The notes under the pieces are model-generated. The model made no database searches. It was not told where the DNA came from and was given only the letters and a program-made list of their open reading frames with translations. From Gillisia sp. Hel_I_86 (GTDB lineage Bacteria > Bacteroidota > Bacteroidia > Flavobacteriales > Flavobacteriaceae), in NCBI RefSeq assembly GCF_007827275.1, contig NZ_VISE01000001.1, forward strand, positions 3,286,001 through 3,350,000: 64,000 nucleotides of DNA, written 5' to 3'. The position numbers and the translations under genes were made by a program. Shown here piece by piece: positions 54,087 through 63,594 of this stretch; positions within the stretch are counted from its first letter, which is position 1, and every line of letters starts with the position of its first letter.

Positions 54087-55700
54087 ATGAAAATCAATTT
54101 GTCTTGTTTCAATATTTTTTTCACCTCTTTGATTTTTGTAGTGCTTTCCGGCTGCTCTGCTAGCAATATTATTGAAGAGAAAAACCCTACGATATTGCCC
54201 CCAGATGAACTTTACGGGCCACTCTTCTATGATGTACAAACCGATGAAAATATTTTTGAGGACAGTAAAACTTTTGTAGATGCCGTTCCCTTATATGATG
54301 TAGCTATAATAAGAAATAAATATGCGGCCTTAAAGGACAAATCTTCTGCCTCCCTTAAGAAATTTGTGGAAAATAATTTTGAGCTACCTACTGGTTCATC
54401 GACGTATGTAACAGATTCTTCCTCTATAAATATCCACATTTCAAAACTATGGGGCGTTTTAAAACGTCCGGCAGATAAAAAAATATCGGGGACCCTTATT
54501 CCCTTGCCAGAACCTTATATAGTTCCTGGTGGAAGGTTTAGAGAGGTATATTACTGGGATAGTTATTTTACCATCCTCGGTTTAGCTGAAGACAATGAGC
54601 TGGAGACCATTGAAAACATGATAGATAATTTTTCTTATCTCATTAATGAAAAAGGCTTTATTCCCAATGGCAATCGCACCTATTACTTAGGCAGGTCGCA
54701 ACCTCCTTTTTATTCCCTTATGGTAGAAATTCTTGCGGCCAACAAATCCGATTCTATTTATTCGGAATATTTAGAACCTCTGGAAAAGGAATATAATTTT
54801 TGGATGAAGGGAAAGGAAGACATTAATTCAAGTAGGCAAGATTACTTGCGAGTAGTTATGATGCCCGATGGATCGATCCTAAATAGGTATTGGGACACTA
54901 AAAATACCCCACGCCCAGAGAGTTACCGTGAAGATGTTGCCACTGCCGATAAGGCACTTTCAGATTTTCCTAATCTTAAACGAGAGGATATTTATAGGAA
55001 TTTACGGGCAGGAGCAGAATCGGGATGGGATTTCTCGAGCAGATGGCTTAATAAAGTAGATGGGGAGTACAAACTTGCTACTATCCACACCACAGATATC
55101 GTTCCTGTAGATTTAAACTCGTTGTTGTACAATCTAGAGATGACTTTATCCAAGAGTTATCTATTGGGAGGTGATCCTGTAAAAGCTGAAATATTTAATT
55201 CTAAAGCTAATGCGCGTAAAGAAGCGATCTTAAAATATTGCTGGAATACTGAAAATGGGTTTTTCATGGATTATAATTTTAAAAAGAATTCTCAAACTGA
55301 AATTCTTTCCCTTGCGGGGGTTTATCCCTTGTTTTTCAATATAGCTGAAGAAAACCAGGCGGAGCTGGTGCAGGGAAAAATAAAGGAAATTTTCTTAAAA
55401 CCCGGTGGATTGGTTACAACCCCCAACCATACCGGACAGCAATGGGATGCGCCCAATGGCTGGGCGCCATTGCAATGGATGGCCATTAAAGGTTTAAGGA
55501 ACTACGGTTATCCTGTGCTGGCAAATGACATAAAGGGGCGATGGATTAAATTAAACAGGGAAGTATATAAAAAAACATTTAAGATGCTCGAAAAATATAA
55601 TGTGGAGGATTTGTCTAAGGAAAGCGGGGGAGGGGAATATCCTACGCAAGATGGATTTGGCTGGACCAATGGGGTCTTTCAGAAATTATCCAAAGAATAA
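54087..55700 (+). CDS. Alpha,alpha-trehalase (GH37), lipoprotein
   Basis: 537 residues from the ATG at 54087, which gives a lipoprotein signal (VVLSGC, Cys23). A GTG at 54066 would add 7 residues. Both GH37 signatures are present: PGGRFREVYYWDSYF and QWDAPNGWAPLQW. The catalytic Asp is in AESGWDFSSRW and the catalytic Glu in GGGEYPTQDGFGWTNGV. It cleaves trehalose to glucose in the periplasm or at the cell surface. YkvA follows 3 bp after the stop. Confidence 0.95.
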   Translation: MKINLSCFNIFFTSLIFVVLSGCSASNIIEEKNPTILPPDELYGPLFYDVQTDENIFEDSKTFVDAVPLYDVAIIRNKYAALKDKSSASLKKFVENNFELPTGSSTYVTDSSSINIHISKLWGVLKRPADKKISGTLIPLPEPYIVPGGRFREVYYWDSYFTILGLAEDNELETIENMIDNFSYLINEKGFIPNGNRTYYLGRSQPPFYSLMVEILAANKSDSIYSEYLEPLEKEYNFWMKGKEDINSSRQDYLRVVMMPDGSILNRYWDTKNTPRPESYREDVATADKALSDFPNLKREDIYRNLRAGAESGWDFSSRWLNKVDGEYKLATIHTTDIVPVDLNSLLYNLEMTLSKSYLLGGDPVKAEIFNSKANARKEAILKYCWNTENGFFMDYNFKKNSQTEILSLAGVYPLFFNIAEENQAELVQGKIKEIFLKPGGLVTTPNHTGQQWDAPNGWAPLQWMAIKGLRNYGYPVLANDIKGRWIKLNREVYKKTFKMLEKYNVEDLSKESGGGEYPTQDGFGWTNGVFQKLSKE

Positions 55701-55703
55701 AAA

Positions 55704-56099
55704 TTGAATTTCCTGAATAAACTTAAATTAAAAGTTGAGAAACTTAAGCAGGAGATACAGGTTTTATCCATTGCCTATAGCGATCCTCGAACTCCGTGGA
55801 CGGCAAAATTGCTTATTGGATTAACAGTTGGGTATTTATTAAGTCCCATCGATCTTATTCCAGATTTCATCCCTGTCTTGGGAATTTTAGATGACCTTAT
55901 TCTGGTTCCACTTTTGATAACCGCATCCATCAAATTGATTCCAAAGCAAGTAATTCTTGAAGCTAGGCTAGTGGCTCTTAAAAACCCGAAAAGGATGAAA
56001 AAGAACAACTGGGTCGTTGCTTTTTTCATCCTTTTCTTATGGTCAATAATAATCTATAGTCTATTCACCTATTTTCAAGGAAAGACCAGATATTTTTAG
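55704..56099 (+). CDS. YkvA family protein (DUF1232), TTG start
   Basis: 131 residues. The DUF1232 core reads DPRTPWTAKLLIGLTVGYLLSPIDLIPDFIPVLGILDDL with two membrane helices, and a third helix is at the C-terminus (WVVAFFILFLWSIIIYSLF). The start is TTG at 55704, 3 bp after the trehalase stop, so translation is probably coupled. Function unknown. Confidence 0.88.
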   Translation: MNFLNKLKLKVEKLKQEIQVLSIAYSDPRTPWTAKLLIGLTVGYLLSPIDLIPDFIPVLGILDDLILVPLLITASIKLIPKQVILEARLVALKNPKRMKKNNWVVAFFILFLWSIIIYSLFTYFQGKTRYF

Positions 56100-56108
56100 T
56101 TGTTAATC

Positions 56109-56915
56109 TTACTTCATTTCTGGATACCAGTTCAATTGCACTACTTCAATCTCCTTGTTTCCTTTGTTTACCAATTCCTTGAATTTCGAAACGTCTGAAA
56201 GTCCATCTTTTCCTCTGTAATGGTATGGGTAAACTTTCTTAGGTGCAAAAGCTAAAACCCCATCTGCTGCATCTTCTACTGTCATTGTGTACGGTAAGTT
56301 CATACAAACTAATGCCACATCGATGTTCTCCAAGGCTCTCATTTCTGGGATATCTTCAGTATCCCCCGAAATGTATAGACGTTGCCCATCCTTTTCAACT
56401 ATATATCCGTTACCTCTTCCCTTGGTGTGTTTTGCATCTTCAGCCTCTGGTAAATTGTACATTGGAACGGCTTTAATGGAGAATCCCATAATTTCCTGAG
56501 TGTCGCCATTGTTCATCACCACTAAATTAGCCTCCATTTCTTTTGGTAATTTATCTTTAACGGCTTGAGGAACAATTACCTTAGTAGCCCCCAATTTAAG
56601 AGTTTCCAAAGTTTTGGCATCCATGTGATCTCCATGGATATCTGTAACCAAAACAAAGCTAGGAGCGTCTTTTCCTTTAAAAATGTCAGCACCTCCTACA
56701 GGATCTGTATAGATCACGACCTCTCCCCACTTTATAACTGCAGTGGCGTGAGAAATAGGTACAATCTCTAGAGCCAGATCTGAAGTTTCCATTTCTGGAT
56801 CTACTTCAGCTGTAGGCTCAGTTTCATTTTCAGATAAATTTTCTTTTTTCCCTTCATTTTTACAAGAGGTGAATAAAACCCCTATACAAAATACGGCAAT
56901 TATCGATCTTTTCAT
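56109..56915 (-). CDS. MBL-fold metallo-hydrolase lipoprotein
   Basis: 268 residues, lipobox LFTSC (Cys18), an acidic linker (NETEPTAEVDPEMETSD), then a metallo-beta-lactamase fold. VTDIHGDHMDAKTLE is the metal motif with the first His replaced (DIHGDH in place of HxHxDH). Other ligands lie in YISGDTEDIPEM and YPYHYRGKDG. It is related to UPF0173/UlaG-like hydrolases such as the one at 31.3 kb. Envelope-located; substrate unknown. Confidence 0.87.
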   Translation of the reverse strand: MKRSIIAVFCIGVLFTSCKNEGKKENLSENETEPTAEVDPEMETSDLALEIVPISHATAVIKWGEVVIYTDPVGGADIFKGKDAPSFVLVTDIHGDHMDAKTLETLKLGATKVIVPQAVKDKLPKEMEANLVVMNNGDTQEIMGFSIKAVPMYNLPEAEDAKHTKGRGNGYIVEKDGQRLYISGDTEDIPEMRALENIDVALVCMNLPYTMTVEDAADGVLAFAPKKVYPYHYRGKDGLSDVSKFKELVNKGNKEIEVVQLNWYPEMK

Positions 56916-57042
56916 TTTAAATGGTTTTTAGTTGGTTATTATAGGTTTTTTTAACCAAAAAAAACCCAAAAAGGGGCTTTCATATTGATTATTCCATAAA
57001 GTTAAGAAAGCTATAAGTGAATCTCTAGCAATTAATAAAGAT

Positions 57043-57501
57043 TTATGAAAGCTTCAACTCCATCTTAATATCCCCCCTGGAATACGGATTGTTTTCTTCG
57101 ATAGGAATCTCTTTAAAACCATATTTTTTATAAATATAAATGGCATTTTCAAGTTTTCTGTTGGAATAGATTATAAGTTTCTTCCATTTTTTCTGCTTCG
57201 CAAAATCAATGCTGTGTTCCATTAATTGTTGTCCAATTTTCTTTCCTTGGGCAGCAGGGGTTACAGCCATTTTTGTAAGCTCAAAAATATCATCTTCCAT
57301 TTTCATCAAAGCGACAGTTGCAATAATTTCTTCATCTTCCTTTACAAAGAAAATAGTGCCTCCCGGTGCAATTATATATTTTTTGGGATTCCCCAACACA
57401 TCTTTATCATGCGGCTCTACCCAAAAATATTTTTCGAGCCATGCGATATTAAGATTTTTGAAGTCCTCTGCGTATTTTTGGGCGTATGATACAATTTCCA
57501 T
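57043..57501 (-). CDS. GNAT family N-acetyltransferase
   Basis: A 152-residue acetyl-CoA-dependent acyltransferase. The CoA pyrophosphate loop is AVTPAAQGKKIGQQLMEH, preceded by FELTKMAV, and the C-terminal strand IYKKYGFKEIPI is typical. Its ATG overlaps the hutG stop (TAATG), so it is cotranslated with the histidine-degradation genes. Substrate unknown. Confidence 0.9.
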   Translation of the reverse strand: MEIVSYAQKYAEDFKNLNIAWLEKYFWVEPHDKDVLGNPKKYIIAPGGTIFFVKEDEEIIATVALMKMEDDIFELTKMAVTPAAQGKKIGQQLMEHSIDFAKQKKWKKLIIYSNRKLENAIYIYKKYGFKEIPIEENNPYSRGDIKMELKLS

Positions 57502-58496
57502 TATCTAATAAAATCTGTTATAAAGTAACTTAAAGCCTTTCCTACTTTATTCTCTGTAGCTTCGGTAGGTGCAGCTTCACAAATATGCAAATAGTTGATG
57601 TGTTCTTCTTCGGAAGCAATGCTTATGAAATTTCTTATCATATTTATAGCAAAGCCACTTGGGGTTTGAGCACTACTTGGAAAGCCCTTTATCGCGTCAC
57701 AATCCAGTTCCAATCCAAAATTATCGTGAGAAACAAATTCCAATTCTTCTCTAAAGGCCTGCACGATTTTTTCTGAAGGCATTAAAATTAAATGCTCAAA
57801 AAGACGGAATCCATCATTTGCTGAATGAAGCATGTTTTCAAAGATATACTGAGGTGTATAATTTTGATGGAGTCCAAAAATTCTATATTTCCCCAGAAAA
57901 TTTTCTTTTCTGGCATAGCTAAAGCCATTTCCACTATGCCTGTATTCGGTTTTTCTAAGATCGGTATGGGCATCTATATTTAAAATATTCACAGATTTTT
58001 TTAAGGCTTCAGAAGTACCTTTCATATTTCCGTAGGCATTGTTATGCCCACCGCCAATTATTATAGGGATCTTTCCTGCTGAAATGATCTTAGTGACCAT
58101 TCGACTTACTACTTCATCTATTTTGCCAATGAGGTCTCCTAATTTTAAATGATAATTAGGATCGGCAACATCTATATTCGAAGCTTTTTGCATTGCATTG
58201 CTACAATCCACCTCCCCCAATAAAATCACTTTTTCGGGTTTGGTATATTGATTTGCCTGAATATTAAGCAAAGAATTTAAACAGCATTTCCATGCTCCGG
58301 CGGCTCCAGCTTTGCCTAAATTTCCCCGAATTCCAATATCTTCTGGAATGCCAAAAAGCACATATTTGGCATCTATGGTCGCTAGGTCCTCGAGATCTTG
58401 TATGAATTGAACCCGCTCCCCAAATTTAATTTCACCCTCACGGCTTTTTATGATCTTCTGGACGTCTTTTAAATTATATATTTTAACCCCTTCCAT
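57501..58496 (-). CDS. hutG: Formimidoylglutamase (arginase family)
   Basis: A 331-residue binuclear-manganese ureohydrolase. Metal ligands are in IIGGGHNNAYGN, LNIDAHTDLRKTEYRHSGNGFSYA and GLELDCDAIKGFPSSAQTPSGF. Assignment to formimidoylglutamate hydrolysis rests on the immediate overlap with hutI rather than on a diagnostic residue. TAATG overlaps occur at both ends (hutI upstream, GNAT downstream). Confidence 0.9.
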   Translation of the reverse strand: MEGVKIYNLKDVQKIIKSREGEIKFGERVQFIQDLEDLATIDAKYVLFGIPEDIGIRGNLGKAGAAGAWKCCLNSLLNIQANQYTKPEKVILLGEVDCSNAMQKASNIDVADPNYHLKLGDLIGKIDEVVSRMVTKIISAGKIPIIIGGGHNNAYGNMKGTSEALKKSVNILNIDAHTDLRKTEYRHSGNGFSYARKENFLGKYRIFGLHQNYTPQYIFENMLHSANDGFRLFEHLILMPSEKIVQAFREELEFVSHDNFGLELDCDAIKGFPSSAQTPSGFAINMIRNFISIASEEEHINYLHICEAAPTEATENKVGKALSYFITDFIR

Positions 58497-59734
58497 TACT
58501 CCATCAATTTTCCATTAATATAAATTGCTTCAATGGGATTACTACCAAATGCATACGGAATGTAGGTGTATGATGGGATCGCCTTTGTGATTATTAGATT
58601 GGCGAGCTTCCCTTTGGTAATACTTCCCACTTTCTCACTCAAGTCCATTGCATAGGCACCATTTATGGTTGCTGCATTTATGGCTTCTTCCGGGGTCATT
58701 TTCATTTTAATACAGGCTAGTGACACCACCAGGTTCATATTACCGCTGGGGGCACTTCCAGGATTAAAATCTGTTGCAAGCGCCAAAGGCAGTCCCGCAT
58801 CTATGATCATTCTTGCCGGGGTGTACGGAATACTTAAGAATAGTGAACATCCGGGCAAAGCTACCGGCATGGTTCCGGAATTTTTTAGCGACTCCACATC
58901 TTCGGCTCTCATTTCTTCCAAATGGTCTACACTTAATGCATTGTTCTCAATTCCTGCCTGTACACCTCCAATTGCGTTGAACTGATTCACATGTATTTTC
59001 GGATGTAAATTGAATTTTGCAGCAGCTTTCAGTAATTTATTGGTGTCTTCTACCGTAAAATATCCTAGTTCACAAAAAATATCGATATAGTCTGCAAGAT
59101 TTTCCTTTGCAACCGCAGGAAGAATTTCATCGATCACATAATCTATGTATTCACCCTTCTTATTTTTATATTCCAAGGGTAGGGCATGAGCTCCTAAAAA
59201 AGTGGCTTTTATGGGTAGGTTATAATGCTGCTGTAATTTTTTGATTACCCGAAGCATTTTTAATTCTGCTTCCTTTGTGAGTCCGTATCCTGATTTAATC
59301 TCCACGGCCCCGGTACCCAATTTAATTACTTCCTCTAATCTTTTGGCAGATTGATCGTAGAGATCCTCTTCGGAAGTATTTTGCAATGTTTTGGCAGAAT
59401 TTAATATTCCCCCTCCATTGTTGGCGATCTCTTCATAGGAAAGCCCGCTAATTCGCTGACTAAATTCTTGTTCCCTGTTTCCTGCATACACAATATGGGT
59501 ATGGGAATCGCACCACGCAGGCATCACCATCTTCCCGGTGAGGTCTATTGTTTTATCTGCTGAAATGTTAGAAAGATCATCCATTTTACCATAATCGGAG
59601 ATCTTAGCATCTTCTATTAACAACCAAGCATTCTTGATTGTAGGAAGGATGTTCATCTCTTTTCCGGAAAGTTTTAAAACAGAGGGTTCTCTAACCTGAA
59701 GCAGTTCTTTAATGTTTGTAAAAAGTAGTTTCAT
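58496..59734 (-). CDS. hutI: Imidazolonepropionase
   Basis: A 412-residue amidohydrolase that opens the imidazolone ring in histidine breakdown. Metal ligands: WCDSHTHIVYAGNREQEFSQR, the central FLGAHALPLEYK, HVNQFNAIGG, and ATDFNPGSAPSGNM. Length is normal. hutH and hutU, which act earlier, are not in the window. First gene of the hutI-hutG-GNAT set. Confidence 0.97.
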   Translation of the reverse strand: MKLLFTNIKELLQVREPSVLKLSGKEMNILPTIKNAWLLIEDAKISDYGKMDDLSNISADKTIDLTGKMVMPAWCDSHTHIVYAGNREQEFSQRISGLSYEEIANNGGGILNSAKTLQNTSEEDLYDQSAKRLEEVIKLGTGAVEIKSGYGLTKEAELKMLRVIKKLQQHYNLPIKATFLGAHALPLEYKNKKGEYIDYVIDEILPAVAKENLADYIDIFCELGYFTVEDTNKLLKAAAKFNLHPKIHVNQFNAIGGVQAGIENNALSVDHLEEMRAEDVESLKNSGTMPVALPGCSLFLSIPYTPARMIIDAGLPLALATDFNPGSAPSGNMNLVVSLACIKMKMTPEEAINAATINGAYAMDLSEKVGSITKGKLANLIITKAIPSYTYIPYAFGSNPIEAIYINGKLME

Positions 59735-60276
59735 AGTGTAAAGATAAAAAAGCCTTTAGGTTTTTCGCTTTACATTAAAGAAATTGAAAGGATACCTTAT
59801 AAAATAGGTGGTGCCAATATCTTTTGGGCTCCATAAATATCGACGCACTTATTGAACCTTTTGGAAATAGATGGATTTTGCTCTCTTGAGATCCAGATCT
59901 TTAATCTCCTCATTCAGGGTTTAATTAAAATGAGGCTGCGTAAAAGGTAGTAAACTGGTCATCCTGTTACGATAGCTATCGGAATTATTTCAGGATACCC
60001 TAATACTAAAAACCAATATTCTAAATTGAGACCCTGAAACAAGTTCAGGGTGACGATGCGGTATTGCCGTCGTGCTGCCCCGAAGCTTCGGGGGTTTCAG
60101 CATCTATTTCATTAGAAAATCGAAAATTATGTCAAAAACCTACTCTAGGTAAATTTTTTTATCACGGGTCTCAGGGTGACGCATCAACTATAAAACACAA
60201 TACGTAGATAAAATTAGCAAAAACAAAAATGAGGTTAACGAATAGTCAACCTCATTTAAAATATTTATTTGAAAAT
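59735..60276. other. Intergenic repeat island, no gene seen
   Basis: It contains GTCATCCTG...CAGGATACC (59958-59999), GAGACCCTGAAACAAGTTCAGG (60028-60049), GCTGCCCCGAAGCTTCGGGG (60073-60092) and TTTTTTTATCACGGGTCTC (60154-60172). The last element matches 37258-37276 apart from one base. The ADH terminator is at the right edge. Confidence 0.6.
60222..60260 (-). terminator. Alcohol dehydrogenase terminator
   Basis: Stem AAATGAGGTT / AACCTCATTT, followed by a T-rich run on the minus strand. It lies 17 bases past the stop. Confidence 0.75.
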
Positions 60277-61329
60277 CTAACTACTCTTAAGCGATTTCAT
60301 ATCTATTACAAATCGATATTTCACATCAGATTTCTGAACCCTTTCAAAAGCCTCATTTATATTCTGAATATCTATCATTTCCACATCCGAAACTATATTG
60401 TGTTTTCCACAAAAATCCAACATTTCCTGAGTTTCCTTGATTCCTCCAATAAGCGATCCTGCAATAGTTTTTCTACTTGCAATTAGTCCGCCACCGTGAA
60501 TAGGATCCAAAGGTTCTATCGCTCCCACCAGTACCATGGTTGCATCCCGTTTTAATAAACCAATATATGGGTTTACGTCATGTCCTACGGGAACAGTGTT
60601 CAAAAGAAAATCGAACGAGTTGGCGTGGTCTTTCATTTGCTTTTCATCTTTGGAGATCAAAACTTCATCTGCTCCCAATTTTTTTGCATCACCACTTTTT
60701 CCTGGAGATGTTGTAATCATTGTCACATGTGCGCCCATTGCATGAGCAAACTTAATTCCCATATGTCCTAATCCACCAAGGCCAATTACTCCAACTTTAT
60801 CTCCTTTTTTTACATTCCAGTGGTTAAGTGGGCTAAAGGTTGTAATTCCAGCACAAAGAAGTGGAGCTACTGCTTCTATATCTAAATTTTCAGGAACGTT
60901 CAACACGAATTTTTTATCTACAACCACCTTTTCTGAGTATCCACCAAATGTATGGTCCCCAAGATGCTTGTCTTTACTATTATAAGTATAGGTTGCGCCA
61001 TTCTCACAATATTGTTCCAAATCCTCTTTACAAGAATCACAGGTTTGGCAAGAATCTACCATACAACCAACCCCAACAAGATCACCTTCTTTAAAATTCT
61101 TAACATTCTCACCAACTTTGGTTACACGTCCAACAATTTCATGTCCAGGAACAACAGGATATTGAGAGTTTTTCCAATCGTTTTTTACGGTATGTATATC
61201 ACTATGGCAAACCCCACAATATAGAATATCAATTTCTACATCTTCTTTGGTGATATCCCTTCTTTTTAATCTAAAAGGCTCTAATTCTGCGGTTTTAGAT
61301 GACGCTGCATATGCTTTAACTTCGCTCAT
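60277..61329 (-). CDS. Zinc-dependent NAD(P) alcohol/aldehyde dehydrogenase (YahK/CAD-like)
   Basis: A 350-residue medium-chain dehydrogenase. Catalytic zinc Cys in LYCGVCHSDIHTV, followed by PVVPGHEIVGRV. Structural zinc Cys are in CQTCDSCKEDLEQYC. The nucleotide fold is VGVIGLGGLGHMGIKFAHAMGA. The CxxCxxC pattern and HWNVKKGDKVGVIG resemble NADPH-preferring YahK/CAD-type reductases of broad specificity. I prefer ATG 61329 (MSEVKAYA); in-frame ATGs at 61344 and 61371 would lengthen it. Confidence 0.92.
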   Translation of the reverse strand: MSEVKAYAASSKTAELEPFRLKRRDITKEDVEIDILYCGVCHSDIHTVKNDWKNSQYPVVPGHEIVGRVTKVGENVKNFKEGDLVGVGCMVDSCQTCDSCKEDLEQYCENGATYTYNSKDKHLGDHTFGGYSEKVVVDKKFVLNVPENLDIEAVAPLLCAGITTFSPLNHWNVKKGDKVGVIGLGGLGHMGIKFAHAMGAHVTMITTSPGKSGDAKKLGADEVLISKDEKQMKDHANSFDFLLNTVPVGHDVNPYIGLLKRDATMVLVGAIEPLDPIHGGGLIASRKTIAGSLIGGIKETQEMLDFCGKHNIVSDVEMIDIQNINEAFERVQKSDVKYRFVIDMKSLKSS

Positions 61330-61546
61330 AATCTTCTTTTTCATTAATTTTTTACGGACTCGAAGATACAAAATACAACCCGTGGCATACTGGCTACGGA
61401 CGACTTTAAACTAAGTTTAACTCAATATATTAACACAGGTTATTATTTCTAAGAATAAATGGTGATATTGGCTTTTGTTGAAATGAGTTTAGATAAATTC
61501 TTTTTACATTAGAGCAAATTTTTAGCTTACAAAACAAACTCAGCTT

Positions 61547-62710
61547 ATGAACAACAAGAAACCCGGAATTAATACTCGGTGCACTCATGCCGGCGAATTG
61601 GAAGACACTCAGTTTAAAGGAGCCGTTTCTCCATTGTATATGTCTACCTCGTATGCTTTTGAAGATGTTGAGGTAAAGCGATATCCAAGATATTTCAATA
61701 CTCCAAACCAGGTGGCTTTGGCCAAGAAGATGGCTGCCCTGGAAAATGGGGAAGCTGCTTTGATCTTTGGAAGTGGGATGGCGGCAGTGAGCAACTCTTT
61801 AATGGCATTTTTACATAATGGAGATCATGTTGTGCTGCAAAATACCCTTTATGGCGGGACCAGTAATTTGGTAGTCGAAGAATTTGAAAAATTTGGAATC
61901 TCCTATTCGTTTACAACAGATTCGAAACCGGAAAGTTTTAAAGCTGAGATCAAAGGGAACACAAAGGTTATTTATATAGAAACGCCTTCAAACCCATTGC
62001 TTACCATTACAGATCTCAATGCAATAGCGAAAATTGCCAAGGAGCATGGTTTGGTGAGCATGATAGATAATACTTTTGCTTCCCCCGTAAATCAAAATCC
62101 AATCGATTTTGGGATTGATGTGGTTATCCATTCTGCTACAAAATATATGGGCGGACATAGTGATATTTTGGCCGGTACTGTTATTTCTTCAGAAGAGCTT
62201 ATAGACACCATTTTTCAATTGGCCAAGAATTTGGGAGGTAATTTAAGCGATTATACTGTTTGGCTTTTGGAAAGAAGCATAAAAACCATGGGCTTGAGGG
62301 TTAAAGCCCAAAATAAAAACGCTAAAAAAATAGCTAAATATCTTGAAAAGCATGAAGATGTAGAGCGCGTATATTACCCAGGATTAAAATCCCATCCAGA
62401 TCATGAATTGGCAAAATCTCAAATGAGGGGTTTCGGCGGAATGCTGTCTTTTGAGTTGAAAGAAGGTTTACAAGCTTCTTTATTTCAAAAAAAATTGAAA
62501 ATGATCAAACCTTCCATGAGTTTGGCAGGAGTGGAGTCCACTATCCTTTCACCAACCTTGACTTCTCATGCATTATTAACTCCTGAAGAACGTACCAAGC
62601 AAGGAATAAAAGATGGACTAATGCGTTTTTCCGTAGGGATTGAAGAAAAGGAAGATCTTATTGCCGATTTAGAGCAAGCATTTGCCTCACTAAAACAAGT
62701 AAAAGTTTAA
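61547..62710 (+). CDS. PLP-dependent trans-sulfuration enzyme (cystathionine gamma-synthase/lyase or methionine gamma-lyase-like)
   Basis: A 387-residue Cys/Met-metabolism PLP enzyme. Cofactor Lys in VIHSATKYMGGHSDILAG, phosphate loop FGSGMAAVSNSLMAF, substrate-side RYPRYFNTPNQ and the SLGGVESTI-like SLAGVESTILSPT. Family members differ only in a few active-site residues, so I cannot fix whether it makes cystathionine, cleaves it, or degrades methionine. The neighbouring bshB1 (27 bp downstream) places it near cysteine-thiol metabolism. Confidence 0.9.
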   Translation: MNNKKPGINTRCTHAGELEDTQFKGAVSPLYMSTSYAFEDVEVKRYPRYFNTPNQVALAKKMAALENGEAALIFGSGMAAVSNSLMAFLHNGDHVVLQNTLYGGTSNLVVEEFEKFGISYSFTTDSKPESFKAEIKGNTKVIYIETPSNPLLTITDLNAIAKIAKEHGLVSMIDNTFASPVNQNPIDFGIDVVIHSATKYMGGHSDILAGTVISSEELIDTIFQLAKNLGGNLSDYTVWLLERSIKTMGLRVKAQNKNAKKIAKYLEKHEDVERVYYPGLKSHPDHELAKSQMRGFGGMLSFELKEGLQASLFQKKLKMIKPSMSLAGVESTILSPTLTSHALLTPEERTKQGIKDGLMRFSVGIEEKEDLIADLEQAFASLKQVKV

Positions 62711-62737
62711 ACAAAAATAAATTAGAGAATATACTAT

Positions 62738-63454
62738 ATGAAATTAGATTTATTGGCTTTTGGAGCACATCCCGATGATATTGAGTTGAGTTGTGCCGGA
62801 ACAATTGCTAAGGAAGTTGCAAGAGGAAAAAAAGTTGGGGTTATAGACCTTACGCGTGGAGAATTGGGTACTCGCGGTACTGCTGAAACCAGAGACCAAG
62901 AGGCCGCAGATGCATCTAAAATATTAGGCTTGGAAATTAGGGAAAATTTAAAATTTAAGGATGGGTTCTTTGTCAATAACGAAGCACACCAATTGGAAAT
63001 AATAAGGAGCCTTAGAAAATATAAGCCCGAAATAGTGTTTTGCAATGCGATAAACGATAGGCATATAGACCATGGCAAAGGCTCCAGTTTAGTAAGTGAT
63101 GCTTGCTTTTTAAGCGGACTTAGAAAAATAGAAACAAGTGAAGATGGTGCAGGGCAGGAACCATGGAGACCAAAACATGTATATCATTATATTCAGTGGA
63201 AAAATATAACTCCAGATATTGTGGTAGATATTACGGGATATATGGATGTTAAGATGAATTCTGTAAAAGCATATAAAACGCAATTTTTTGATAGGGAGAG
63301 CAAAGAACCCAATACTCCTATCTCCAGCGACAATTTTTTTGATAGTATAACCTACCGTGCGCGGGACTTGGGGCGTCTAATTGGAACTGAGCATGCAGAA
63401 GGTTTTACCGTAGAACGCTATCCCGCAGTAGATTCCATTTTTGACCTAATTTAA
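62738..63454 (+). CDS. bshB1: Bacillithiol biosynthesis deacetylase BshB1
   Basis: A 238-residue LmbE/PIG-L zinc deacetylase that removes the acetyl group from GlcNAc-malate in bacillithiol synthesis. Zinc ligands are in LAFGAHPDDIELSCAGT and in DRHIDHGKGSSLV. The LTRGELGTRGT segment and VERYPAVDSIF C-terminus fit the BshB1 group. bshA and bshC are not in the window. It is followed by the tRNA-His promoter. Confidence 0.95.
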   Translation: MKLDLLAFGAHPDDIELSCAGTIAKEVARGKKVGVIDLTRGELGTRGTAETRDQEAADASKILGLEIRENLKFKDGFFVNNEAHQLEIIRSLRKYKPEIVFCNAINDRHIDHGKGSSLVSDACFLSGLRKIETSEDGAGQEPWRPKHVYHYIQWKNITPDIVVDITGYMDVKMNSVKAYKTQFFDRESKEPNTPISSDNFFDSITYRARDLGRLIGTEHAEGFTVERYPAVDSIFDLI

Positions 63455-63466
63455 TTTCATTTTTTC

Positions 63467-63497
63467 TTTGAGGAATTATAGAAAAAATATACATTTG
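63467..63497 (+). promoter_or_regulatory. tRNA-His promoter (Bacteroidota consensus)
   Basis: TTTG at 63467-63470, exactly 19 bp of spacer, then TACATTTG (TAnnTTTG) at 63490-63497. It lies 16 bases upstream of the mature tRNA. Confidence 0.8.
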
Positions 63498-63512
63498 CAT
63501 CCGCGAATAAAT

Positions 63513-63587
63513 GGTGGTTGTAGCTCAGCTGGTTAGAGCATCGGTTTGTGGTACCGAGGGTCGCCGGTTCGAACCCGGTCTTCCACC
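63513..63587 (+). tRNA. tRNA-His (GTG anticodon)
   Basis: Cloverleaf with D-stem GCTC/GAGC, anticodon stem TCGGT/ACCGA around the loop TTGTGGT (anticodon GTG, His), variable GGGTC and T-arm GCCGG-TTCGAAC-CCGGT. The extra G at -1 (63513) opposite the discriminator C is the histidine identity element. In my pairing, acceptor positions 5-68 and 6-67 are U-U. CCA is not encoded. Confidence 0.93.
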
Positions 63588-63594
63588 CTTTTTT

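Noticed and set aside
57501-58496. Arginase or agmatinase
   Set aside because: The fold is the same, but the overlap with hutI makes formimidoylglutamase the better call.
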